DNA of 11,487 bases. It comes from Planctomycetota bacterium (GTDB taxonomy: Bacteria > Planctomycetota > GCA-002687715 > DRQF01). Where the stretch lies: assembly GCA_024275615.1 (NCBI GenBank), contig JAJRYU010000462.1:1-11487 (forward strand). The letters are read 5' to 3'. The notes beneath the pieces are model-generated. The model saw only the letters and a list, made by a program, of their open reading frames with translations, searched no databases and was not told where the DNA came from. The position numbers and the translations under genes were made by a program. Shown here in pieces: positions 1 through 6,706 of this stretch; position 1 is the first letter of the stretch, and every line of letters starts with the position of its first letter.

Positions 1-1
1 A

Positions 2-223
2 GCGCACACTCTCTTTCAAGTGACGTTTAGCGATCCTGTTCAGGCTTGGTACTTGGAAGCCCTCGGCCCATCAGAAATCGCCACAGATCCCAAGAGGTAT
101 ATTAACGCTGCCAATTTCGCCGCCAGAATCTACACGCCGTTTCCCTGCGAATTGACTCAAGTTGCTGCCCAAGCAACGGACATCCTGAACTTCAATCTGG
201 ACACTTCGATTTTCTTGCCGTAA
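2..223 (+). CDS. C-terminal part of an unrecognised protein (5' end outside window)
   Basis: The reading frame is open from the left window edge (codon at 2-4) to a TAA at 221-223, leaving 73 visible residues. A GTG at position 20 could be read as a start. However, the frame is open upstream of it and no Shine-Dalgarno sequence precedes it, so this is more likely the tail of a longer gene. The visible part is soluble-looking, with mixed helix and aromatic content (a WYLEALG stretch, then an Ala-rich segment, ending in SIFLP). I see no TM segment, motif or repeat, and do not recognise the family. It converges on comF with a 30-nt gap that has no convincing terminator hairpin. No function is proposed. 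Confidence 0.55.
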   Translation, partial: AHTLFQVTFSDPVQAWYLEALGPSEIATDPKRYINAANFAARIYTPFPCELTQVAAQATDILNFNLDTSIFLP

Positions 224-253
224 AAGAATGGCCACGAGGAAGGCACATGGTTG

Positions 254-1015
254 TTAGCCATTTAGTGCCGTCCGCGCGCAGATCAAGACTTGGATTTCCA
301 AAGCTCCCTCGGCTTTGAGTGCACCGGCGGCCGCTCTAAGAGTGGCTTGAGTCGTCATCACGTCGTCGACGATGAGAAGGCGTTTACCAAAAACTTGAGG
401 CGCACAACGAAAAACTCTTTTCCCCAGCATTCGTCGCCGTTTGGCACCCCTCCCAACTTGGCTACTCTCAGCTCCAATTCGTGACAACCATTCTGGGCGC
501 ATGGGGACTTGCAGAGCCTTGGAGACAAAGTTCCCCACAAGCTGAGCTTGGTTGAATCCCCGGTGGCGTTCACGTGCAGCGCTGAGTGGAATCGGAACGA
601 TGCCGTCAAGGTCTTCATGGGACCAGCCAATCGATTGAGCTTGGGACGCCATCAATTCGCCAAGTGGTGCGGCAAATGCTCGCTCCCGATTGAATTTCAA
701 GCGGCGAATCATGTCGGCAAGGAGCCCATCGAAAGGCCCCAATGCGACAACGCGCTGCCAAGGACTCCGCCGACGAAAACAACCAAGGCAACGACCGCGC
801 CCAATGAGCAAGCCACTCAGAGGCATGGCACAAAGTCGACACTGCTCACGACCATCTGAAAGTTGGAGATTCGCGAGGCAAGTGTCACATAGATTCGGCA
901 ACGATTCCGACGGCACTGAAGGACCGCAGAATAGGCAGAATCGCGGCAAGAAGAAATCAGCCACCCATTCGAATGAAGCGCGAAGAGAATCCACAAAGGG
1001 GTGGACATCGAGCAT
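254..1015 (-). CDS. ComF-family phosphoribosyltransferase-like protein
   Basis: This is a 253-aa protein of the ComF/GntX type, the usual length for the family. The N-terminal half holds four CxxC pairs (Cys 27/30, 43/46, 59/62, 76/79), the expected zinc-ribbon region. The C-terminal half is a type I phosphoribosyltransferase fold: DGIVPIPLS followed by RERHRGFNQAQ (about 137-157), then the PRPP-loop region LLIVDDVMTTQAT (about 213-225). ComF proteins act in DNA uptake during competence in some bacteria, but many homologues are found in species with no known competence and their substrate is unknown. Residue 223 is Gln where the PRPP loop normally has Gly (TTG). I chose the ATG at 1013-1015 because GGAG lies 6 nt upstream; an in-frame ATG at 1025-1027 would add four residues. 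It lies downstream of the membrane-protein gene on the same strand, probably in one operon. Confidence 0.88.
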   Translation of the reverse strand: MLDVHPFVDSLRASFEWVADFFLPRFCLFCGPSVPSESLPNLCDTCLANLQLSDGREQCRLCAMPLSGLLIGRGRCLGCFRRRSPWQRVVALGPFDGLLADMIRRLKFNRERAFAAPLGELMASQAQSIGWSHEDLDGIVPIPLSAARERHRGFNQAQLVGNFVSKALQVPMRPEWLSRIGAESSQVGRGAKRRRMLGKRVFRCAPQVFGKRLLIVDDVMTTQATLRAAAGALKAEGALEIQVLICARTALNG

Positions 1016-1021
1016 CAGAAG

Positions 1022-1025
1022 CTCC
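1022..1025 (-). promoter_or_regulatory. Ribosome binding site for the ComF-family gene
   Basis: GGAG on the minus strand lies 6 nt before the ATG at 1013-1015. It overlaps the other in-frame ATG at 1025-1027, so it supports the inner start. Confidence 0.5.
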
Positions 1026-1067
1026 ATGCAAGTCGTTTAGTTTGTCAATGGAAAAGAAGAGAGTCAG

Positions 1068-1649
1068 CTAACCTTGTTGCGGAATGCGACGGGCCTTGAT
1101 TCCCTTCTCTCTTGAGCCAGGCATGGGATGAGGAATTTTCAGGTGATTGCGAATTCGCGCGACATAGGTTTCTACGGTGTCATCATCTCGTTGCGGGATC
1201 TGTAGGAGTTTGCCAATTTCCTTGGTGAGCACCATATTCTCTTCGAAGGGCCATTGGTACTCCGTCACGACTTCGTAGACCAACCTCTTGAAGGAAGCCT
1301 TGCTCCACAGTCTGGAAAAGTAGTTGAGTACGCCACAAAGAATGGCGATCAGGGCGATCATGCCGAATATCTGGCCCACCGTGCCAAAGTTGTCGACAAT
1401 GCCAGATGTTCCGGGCTTACTCGCGCCATAGATGTTGAGGACAATGGCAACAACAACACAAAGGTAGCCCAAGACAACTTGGTTACGCTTAAACACCGAG
1501 GTCTTGAGCTCCCGTAGACGACCGCGGTAGATGCCGAATGCTTCTTCCAAGATGTGGCGGGGTTTCTTGTGCTGGATCGCACAACAGATGAAGAAGAGCC
1601 CAACCGTGGCTAGGACCAGCCCCAGGAAATCATAGTCAGCGTCGCTCAT
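1068..1649 (-). CDS. Membrane protein, three predicted TM segments, winged-helix-like C-terminus
   Basis: This 193-aa protein is not one I recognise as a named family. Three strongly hydrophobic stretches are visible: about residues 6-25, 58-76 and 95-112. A charged loop (about 26-57) lies between the first two, and a charged soluble C-terminal domain (about 118-193) follows. Within that domain, the segment after VLTKEIGKLL contains DDTVETYVARIRNHL (about 156-170) and then IKARRIP. This spacing resembles the recognition helix and wing of OmpR-type winged-helix domains (RTVDVHISRLRKKL in typical members), but that is only a visual resemblance. The ORF can be opened at a TTG (1680-1682). I prefer the ATG at 1647-1649, which has GGAAAGGAA about 12 nt upstream. 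It sits 52 nt ahead of the ComF-family gene on the same strand, probably co-transcribed. Confidence 0.75.
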   Translation of the reverse strand: MSDADYDFLGLVLATVGLFFICCAIQHKKPRHILEEAFGIYRGRLRELKTSVFKRNQVVLGYLCVVVAIVLNIYGASKPGTSGIVDNFGTVGQIFGMIALIAILCGVLNYFSRLWSKASFKRLVYEVVTEYQWPFEENMVLTKEIGKLLQIPQRDDDTVETYVARIRNHLKIPHPMPGSREKGIKARRIPQQG

Positions 1650-1715
1650 GTCTCGATCATGTTCCTTTCCGCTTGCAAACAATACAAACGACGGGCCATC
1701 GGGATTTCCCCCATA

Positions 1716-1727
1716 CCACCATGGTGG
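1716..1727. repeat. Perfect 12-bp palindrome
   Basis: CCACCATGGTGG is fully self-complementary. It lies about 70 nt upstream of the ATG of the minus-strand membrane-protein gene, where an operator or 5' UTR structure could sit. It may equally be chance. Confidence 0.35.
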
Positions 1728-1801
1728 AGGGACGAGGGCCAGGGGACAAGGTTTTATCTAAGAGAACCTAACTATCCTTCCTGACGTCAAAAGCCGCTTC
1801 A

Positions 1802-1823
1802 TTGATGCAAAAATCTTCATCAA
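1802..1823. repeat. 6-bp inverted repeat with 10-nt loop
   Basis: TTGATG at 1802-1807 is mirrored by CATCAA at 1818-1823. Two more A:T pairs are possible inside if C1808 is bulged out. It could be an operator half-site pair. There is no adjacent T-run to make it a classical terminator. Confidence 0.3.
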
Positions 1824-1909
1824 ACTCCCTCGCTAACGTCCAAGCTCGCTTTTCTACCCGGGAATCCGAAGAATCCCATCGTGGTGGTGGTGAGAGTTCA
1901 TCGCTTACT

Positions 1910-1915
1910 TATAAT
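1910..1915 (+). promoter_or_regulatory. Possible -10 box for the gatCAB operon
   Basis: TATAAT is an exact match to the sigma-70 -10 consensus, about 75 nt upstream of the gatC ATG. No good -35 is present: the best candidate at about 16 nt spacing, TGGTGA at 1888-1893, matches TTGACA at only three positions. Initiation near 1922 would give a leader of about 70 nt carrying the 1931-1947 hairpin. Confidence 0.35.
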
Positions 1916-1930
1916 CACCGGGCACAGTAC

Positions 1931-1947
1931 TGGCATGGCCGGTGCCA
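1931..1947 (+). promoter_or_regulatory. Small hairpin in the probable gatC leader
   Basis: TGGCA (1931-1935) pairs with TGCCA (1943-1947) around a 7-nt loop. An alternative pairing, GGCAC (1921-1925) with GTGCC (1942-1946), is mutually exclusive with it. The two pairings could form a switch, but the stems are only 5 bp long. Confidence 0.25.
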
Positions 1948-1980
1948 TAAAGCTTAATATGTCAATCGTTTGCGCAGAAA

Positions 1981-1986
1981 AGAGGA
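1981..1986 (+). promoter_or_regulatory. Ribosome binding site of gatC
   Basis: AGAGGA lies 4 nt before the ATG at 1991. It decides the start in favour of this ATG over the in-frame TTG at 1970. Confidence 0.6.
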
Positions 1987-1990
1987 ATCC

Positions 1991-2272
1991 ATGGTAGGGC
2001 CTAGTGAGGTGAAACGAATTGCGGCACTCGCACGCATCGAAATGGACCCGGCCAAGGTCGAGGACTTTGGCCGTCAATTGGGAAAAATTCTCGACTTCGT
2101 CAGTTCCCTCGACGACTTGGATGTCACGGATGTGCCGCCGATGATGCACGCATCCAGTGGTGACGACGTTTTCCGCGAAGATGAGGTCGGCCCTTGTCTA
2201 GATCGGGCCAAAGCCCTGATGAACGCAGCCGATCACAATGACGAGCAGATCAGGGTTCCTAAGACAGTTTGA
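1991..2272 (+). CDS. gatC: Asp-tRNA(Asn)/Glu-tRNA(Gln) amidotransferase subunit C
   Basis: This 93-aa protein has the usual length and layout of GatC, the small subunit that wraps around and stabilises the GatA-GatB interface of the tRNA-dependent amidotransferase. The N-terminal helical part shows the typical pattern EVKRIAALARIEM followed by LGKILDFVSSLDDLDV (about 7-50). The C-terminal linker contains VPPMMH and DDVFREDEV, and ends in a D-x-x-x-A-L-x-N-A-A region with IRVPKTV. All are recognisable GatC features. The ATG at 1991 has a strong AGAGGA ribosome binding site, while an upstream in-frame TTG at 1970 lacks one. It opens a gatC-gatA-gatB cluster, with gatA starting 7 nt after its stop. 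Assignment is secure from sequence and context together. Confidence 0.95.
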   Translation: MVGPSEVKRIAALARIEMDPAKVEDFGRQLGKILDFVSSLDDLDVTDVPPMMHASSGDDVFREDEVGPCLDRAKALMNAADHNDEQIRVPKTV

Positions 2273-2279
2273 GAAGACG

Positions 2280-3749
2280 ATGACTCAGATACATGAAATG
2301 AACGCCGTCGCCTTGGCGGAGAAGATTCGGACGAAAGAGCTGAGTGCCCAAGCTGTGCTCGAGCATTTCCTCAGGCGAATCGAAACACACGATAGCGAAC
2401 TTAACTGTTTCTTATCCTTAAACGACAAGAATCACGCCGAGGCCGAAGCCATCGATAGCTGCATCAGCGCCGGCGAAGACCCAGGCATACTCGCAGGCGT
2501 ACCAGTCGCCATCAAGGACAACATCGATGTAGAAGGGATGCGCACAACTTGCGGCAGCCGATTCCTCGAGAATTTCGTCGCGCCATTTGATGCTACAGTT
2601 GTCAAACGCTTGAAGAAAGCCGGCGCCGTCATCATTGGCAAAACCAATCTCGACGAGTTCGCCATGGGCAGTTCGACGGAGAATTCCGCTTTTGGGCCAA
2701 CACGCAACCCTTGGGACAAGAATCGAATTCCAGGGGGGTCCAGTGGAGGCAGTGCTGCAGCCGTCGCCGCCCGCCTTTGCCCCGTGTCTTTGGGCAGCGA
2801 TACCGGCGGTTCAATCCGCCAACCAGCATCCTTCTGCGGCGTACTCGGCGTCAAACCTACCTATGGACGAGTTTCACGCTACGGACTCGTGGCCTTTGGA
2901 TCGTCATTGGATCAGGTTGGCCCTTTCACTAATTCTGCTCACGATGCCGCCAGAGTCACGGGTGTTCTTGCTGGTAGCTGTGATTTGGATTCCACAGCTG
3001 CAAACGTCGAAGTCCCAGACTACGAAGCCGGCCTCGACCTTGGTTTGAACGGTCTTAGGATTGGTGTCCCAAAAGAATTCATGGCCGAGGGCATTGACGA
3101 AAGCGTTCGCAATCGCATCCAAGAGTCCATTGACTTGATGAAAGAGGCTGGCGCTAAGATCGTCGAAGTCAGCCTCCCTCACACGAAATACGCCATTCCG
3201 GTTTACTACATTGTTGCCACTTCGGAAGCGAGCAGCAATTTGGCACGCTACGACGGCGTAGGATACGGACGAAGGCAAGAAGATACCGAAGACATCATGG
3301 ACATGTTCATGAAGTCGCGACTCCATGGATTCGGCGACGAAGTCAAACGACGCATCATGCTGGGCACCTACTGCCTTTCTTCCGGCTACTACGACGCCTA
3401 CTATGACAAGGCACAAAGAGTCAGGACCTTGATTCGCCAGGACTTTGAACAGGCCTTCCAGAATTGCGACGTCATCGTCGGGCCCACGGCACCAACTCCC
3501 CCATTCAAGCTTGGCGAAAAGACGGACGACCCACTGACCATGTATTTGGCCGACATACTCACGGCTTCGCTCAACTTGGCGGGCATGCCTGGTATGAGCA
3601 CGCCCGCTGGATTCATCGAAAATCGCAATTCCAGACTCCCCGTCGGCTTGCAAGTCATTGCTGCGCCATTTAGGGAAGACATGATTTTCCGCGTCGCCGC
3701 AGCCCACGAGCAATTACCCGCCTTAACCAAGGAGGCGCCGATCCTATGA
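2280..3749 (+). CDS. gatA: Asp-tRNA(Asn)/Glu-tRNA(Gln) amidotransferase subunit A (glutaminase/amidase)
   Basis: This 489-aa amidase-signature enzyme releases ammonia from glutamine (or asparagine) and feeds it to GatB for transamidation of mischarged Glu-tRNA(Gln) or Asp-tRNA(Asn). The Ser-cisSer-Lys triad is complete: Lys79 in PVAIKDNID, Ser154 in GGSSGGS and nucleophile Ser178 in SDTGGSIRQPA. From the ATG at 2280 these positions fall exactly on the numbering known for the well-studied S. aureus GatA, which supports this start. An in-frame ATG at 2238 lies inside gatC and would add 14 residues unlike the family. There is only a weak GAGAAG ahead of the start, so coupling to gatC translation is likely. 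Its stop overlaps the gatB start. Length and motifs are normal throughout. Confidence 0.97.
   Translation: MTQIHEMNAVALAEKIRTKELSAQAVLEHFLRRIETHDSELNCFLSLNDKNHAEAEAIDSCISAGEDPGILAGVPVAIKDNIDVEGMRTTCGSRFLENFVAPFDATVVKRLKKAGAVIIGKTNLDEFAMGSSTENSAFGPTRNPWDKNRIPGGSSGGSAAAVAARLCPVSLGSDTGGSIRQPASFCGVLGVKPTYGRVSRYGLVAFGSSLDQVGPFTNSAHDAARVTGVLAGSCDLDSTAANVEVPDYEAGLDLGLNGLRIGVPKEFMAEGIDESVRNRIQESIDLMKEAGAKIVEVSLPHTKYAIPVYYIVATSEASSNLARYDGVGYGRRQEDTEDIMDMFMKSRLHGFGDEVKRRIMLGTYCLSSGYYDAYYDKAQRVRTLIRQDFEQAFQNCDVIVGPTAPTPPFKLGEKTDDPLTMYLADILTASLNLAGMPGMSTPAGFIENRNSRLPVGLQVIAAPFREDMIFRVAAAHEQLPALTKEAPIL
3731..3735 (+). promoter_or_regulatory. Ribosome binding site of gatB
   Basis: GGAGG lies inside the 3' end of gatA, 10 nt before the gatB ATG at 3746. 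Confidence 0.5.
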
Positions 3750-5185
3750 GTTTGAGCGACTTCGATACAGTCATCGGACTTGAAACCCACGTCCAGCTTC
3801 TGACAAAAACCAAGATTTTCTGTTCCTGCCCGAACACCTACGGAGCGCCTCCGAACACAGCGGTCTGCCCGACTTGTTTGGGTCTACCTGGCGCTTTGCC
3901 TGTTGCCAACCGGCAAGCTTTCAATCTGGCGATCCGAGCTGGACTTGTCCTCGGTTGCGAAATCGCTTCTTTCACGAAGTTTGATCGGAAGAACTACTTC
4001 TATCCGGATCTTCCCAAGGGCTATCAGATTTCACAATTCGACTTCCCAATTTGTGGGAACGGTCGCGTGGACCTGAAGATGTCGAGTAACGAGCGTGTTG
4101 GTATTGAAAGAGCCCACTTAGAAGAGGACGCAGGCAAAAACAGCCATGGTGATGAAGGATCGGGCACGCTGGTTGATCTCAATCGCTGTAGCATTCCCCT
4201 TCTGGAAATCGTCACCAAACCGGACATGACTTCGGGGCAAATGGCCTATGACTATCTTACCGAACTAAAACTTCTGTTGCGCTACGCCAAGATCAGCGAC
4301 TGCGACATGGAAAAAGGGAGTTTGCGCGTTGATGTCAATGTCAGCCTCAAACCTAAAGGGCGAGAGAAGTTCGGCACCAAGATCGAACTCAAGAACTTGA
4401 ACTCCTTCAAGATGGTCCGCCGTTCCATCGAATTCGAACAAACCCGCCAGCTCGCCATCTACGAGAGTGGGGAAACCATCGAGAAGGAAGAAACCAGACT
4501 TTGGGATGACATCGCCGGTGAAACGCGCCTCATGCGCAGAAAGGAAGATAGTGCCGACTACCGCTACTTCCCGGATCCGGATTTGCCGCCATTTCACGTC
4601 AACGAGGCATGGATCGATGAAATTCGCGCGGACTTACCAGAGCTTCCTGCAGCAAAAAAGCAGCGTTTTATCAAAGACTGGAGTCTGCCTGAATATGATG
4701 CTGCCTTGTTAGTCCAAGACCCGGCAGTAGCCGATTGGTTTGAAGAAGTTGCGCGGCTTTGTGGTGACGCGAAACAGGCATCCAATTGGATCGGGAGTGA
4801 CGTTTTTGCGGAAATGAACGAAGAGCACTGTTCAATCAACGACTTGAAACTTTCCCCTCAGGGGCTTGCCGATCTCATCGCCTTGACCGGAGACGGGACA
4901 CTCAATCACAAGAGTGCGCGCAAGCTCTTCCACGCCATCGTCAAAACAGGCGAAGCACCAAAAGCGAAAGCGGAAGCCATGGGCCTCATTCAAGTCTCCG
5001 ATGAAGGAGAATTGCTGGCCGTCGTCCAAAAAGCCATTGATGCCAATCCCAAAGCAGTCGCAGACATGAAAAAAGGCAAAGGCAAAGCCGCCGGGGCCAT
5101 TCTCGGTTTTGTCATGCGCGAAACCAAAGGACGAGCGAATCCTGGCGTTGTCACCAAACTGATGAACAAGATCTTGGATGGATGA
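3746..5185 (+). CDS. gatB: Asp-tRNA(Asn)/Glu-tRNA(Gln) amidotransferase subunit B
   Basis: This 479-aa GatB is full length. GatB binds the mischarged tRNA, activates the Glu or Asp side chain with ATP and carries out the amide transfer. Family landmarks are VIGLETHVQL (9-18); a Cys4 zinc site CxC...CxxC (Cys26, 28, 41, 44); FDRKNYFYPDLPKGYQISQ (79-97); HLEEDAGK (124-131); and DYRYFPDPDLPP (271-282). A helical plus YqeY-like tRNA-binding tail (about 325-479) ends in NPGVVTKLMNKIL. The ATG overlaps the gatA TGA in the classic ATGA arrangement (4 nt shared), with GGAGG upstream, so the two are translationally coupled. The last 8 nt overlap the next gene. The sequence cannot tell whether the complex serves Gln, Asn or both in this organism. 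Confidence 0.97.
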   Translation: MSLSDFDTVIGLETHVQLLTKTKIFCSCPNTYGAPPNTAVCPTCLGLPGALPVANRQAFNLAIRAGLVLGCEIASFTKFDRKNYFYPDLPKGYQISQFDFPICGNGRVDLKMSSNERVGIERAHLEEDAGKNSHGDEGSGTLVDLNRCSIPLLEIVTKPDMTSGQMAYDYLTELKLLLRYAKISDCDMEKGSLRVDVNVSLKPKGREKFGTKIELKNLNSFKMVRRSIEFEQTRQLAIYESGETIEKEETRLWDDIAGETRLMRRKEDSADYRYFPDPDLPPFHVNEAWIDEIRADLPELPAAKKQRFIKDWSLPEYDAALLVQDPAVADWFEEVARLCGDAKQASNWIGSDVFAEMNEEHCSINDLKLSPQGLADLIALTGDGTLNHKSARKLFHAIVKTGEAPKAKAEAMGLIQVSDEGELLAVVQKAIDANPKAVADMKKGKGKAAGAILGFVMRETKGRANPGVVTKLMNKILDG

Positions 5186-6602
5186 CTGCACGGTGGTCAG
5201 AAAACACGCTGATCTAAGAGTCTGTGCCCACCGCTACACGAGTCTATTTCTCCTCGTGCTCATGGCGCTGTGTCAGGGTTGTGCCTTGTCTGACGCTCCC
5301 TATCGCCAACTGGCGATCAGCCGTGGCTTGCGGCACGATGGTTGGATCATCGGCATCGAACAAGCCAACCGAGAAGACATGGGTGCCCCGAAGAAGGGCC
5401 AGCACGACGCCCGATTTTTTCGCCCAGAACGACTGCCATTTCGTCAAGAGACTATCCAAGTGCTGCGAAAGAAGCCTGGATATGATCGTAGCGAGAAAGA
5501 CTGGCAAGCCATCGAGATTCAAGATGCGGCCCTCTTACGAAACTCCATTTTCGCAAGCTACGCTGACAGCAAGAAGATCAATATTGTTACTCAAGTCTAT
5601 GAGTCGTTCAGACCGCGTGGCCTCGACACCAATCGTTATGCCACAGTCGATCTCTTCAATGCTCATGACCGTAGCGGTTCTGGGATTATCGGCGAGACGC
5701 GCTTTGTCTACGAAGAGAGTTTTGTTGCCTTGGAGGTTTTCCGAAGACGCTTCCGAGAAAAAGTCAAAGATGGGGAACACACTCACGTTGTCCTGATGGC
5801 TTTGGGCTGGCACGTGGACCAAGTTGAAGCGATTCACACCTACAACCTCATGTTGCGAAACTTGTGTGACCAATCTAGGGGCCAATTCCGTCCCTTGGTG
5901 GTCGGTATCACTTGGCCATCCGCATGGCTTCAAGGATTGATCCAACCGCTTGACCTTTTTGGGCACGTACTTAGCTATTTCGATAAGGCGAAAGATGCCG
6001 ATGCTATCGGCGCGACTCTCGTCTCCTACCTATTACATGATATTCTCCTTGAGGAATCGAACCCCCTGCCAGTCATTGCTATTGGCCACAGCATGGGTGC
6101 ACGCATGTTGTCCCGCGCCTACTTTTCCGGCCGCAATTTAGTCGCCATGAAGAGGCACAAGAAACTGGACCTCTTGGTTTGTCTCCAAGGGGCATTCTCC
6201 GCCAATCGTTTCCTTCTGAGCGACACTGATGAAGGCCATCCCTATTCGACTTTCGCCGACAAAAGGGCACAAATCGTTCTGACGACGTCCACCCTTGACT
6301 TGGCGAATGCGGCAGCACGCATCTTGACGAGCTTTCCCAACGTCGGCGGCCAATATGGCTTGGGTGTAGCTGAAGAACATCCTGATATTTTTCGAATTCT
6401 GCGATGGAACAATCATAGCGGCAAAGGAACTCTGCCGACCAAAGATGAAATCTTCCCGACTGGCAAGAAAAAGATCTTGATGATCGACGCTGAGAGCATC
6501 GTTCGAGGTGGCGCCGGCGGCCTCAATGGCAAAAAGGTCGGTCCTCACAACGACTTTGTCGATGCAGAAATGAGTCGCCTTCTCTGGACGCTCATCAAGT
6601 AG
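5178..6602 (+). CDS. Putative exported or lipid-anchored alpha/beta hydrolase (DUF900-like)
   Basis: This is a 474-aa protein. The N-terminus has a basic stretch, a hydrophobic core (about 21-31) and Cys35 in LCQGC, as in a lipoprotein signal, although Cys rather than Leu occupies -3. Secretion or membrane anchoring is therefore likely but not certain. The second half carries alpha/beta hydrolase features: a strand ending in LGWH (209-212), ITWPS (244-248) and the nucleophile elbow GHSMGAR with Ser305. Candidate acid and base are Asp437 and His457. The WPS plus HSMG pattern resembles DUF900-type hydrolases; the substrate is unknown. Residues about 40-200 are family-specific and not recognised. 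The ATG overlaps the end of gatB by 8 nt with no good ribosome binding site, so it probably depends on coupling to gatB. It converges on the minus-strand TPR kinase. Confidence 0.8.
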   Translation: MDDCTVVRKHADLRVCAHRYTSLFLLVLMALCQGCALSDAPYRQLAISRGLRHDGWIIGIEQANREDMGAPKKGQHDARFFRPERLPFRQETIQVLRKKPGYDRSEKDWQAIEIQDAALLRNSIFASYADSKKINIVTQVYESFRPRGLDTNRYATVDLFNAHDRSGSGIIGETRFVYEESFVALEVFRRRFREKVKDGEHTHVVLMALGWHVDQVEAIHTYNLMLRNLCDQSRGQFRPLVVGITWPSAWLQGLIQPLDLFGHVLSYFDKAKDADAIGATLVSYLLHDILLEESNPLPVIAIGHSMGARMLSRAYFSGRNLVAMKRHKKLDLLVCLQGAFSANRFLLSDTDEGHPYSTFADKRAQIVLTTSTLDLANAAARILTSFPNVGGQYGLGVAEEHPDIFRILRWNNHSGKGTLPTKDEIFPTGKKKILMIDAESIVRGGAGGLNGKKVGPHNDFVDAEMSRLLWTLIK

Positions 6603-6706
6603 ATTGGCCGTGGGCAGCTTCTTGCAGTTTCTCCATGTTGGGGGAATTTGTGGCTGCCGCGGCGACCAGTCCGCCTTGCCCGGCCTTGTTCTTACGCAGA
6701 ATCTAC
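6603..6706. other. Convergent spacer between hydrolase and kinase genes
   Basis: This 104-nt gap lies between two stop codons facing each other. I see no clear stem-loop with a T-run on either strand. On the minus strand one frame is open for 35 codons (6598-6702) just after the kinase stop; this is discussed as a finding. Confidence 0.4.

Larger units (their letters stand above)
1650..1990. other. Divergent intergenic region between the membrane-protein gene and gatC
   Basis: The 341 nt separate two divergently transcribed units, so they should hold both promoters. I see no supported ORF here. Visible elements are a perfect 12-bp palindrome CCACCATGGTGG at 1716-1727; an 8-bp palindrome TGACGTCA at 1782-1789; an inverted repeat TTGATG/CATCAA at 1802-1823; a TATAAT at 1910-1915; and a TGGCA/TGCCA hairpin at 1931-1947. 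None of these can be assigned to a named regulator from sequence alone. Confidence 0.6.

Noticed and set aside
227..262. AATGGC / GCCATT inverted repeat between the first gene and the ComF-family gene, as a terminator
   Set aside because: The stem is 6 bp with a 24-nt loop, overlaps the comF 3' end, and has no T-run, so it does not look like a terminator.
1762..1790. TTGACG on the minus strand (1785-1790) as the -35 of the membrane-protein gene
   Set aside because: No -10-like hexamer is found at 16-18 nt spacing; the nearest AT-rich candidate is about 24 nt away.
2904..3713. 269-aa open frame on the minus strand inside gatA
   Set aside because: It is entirely antisense to the intact gatA gene with no recognisable domain; long antisense frames are expected opposite strongly biased coding sequence.
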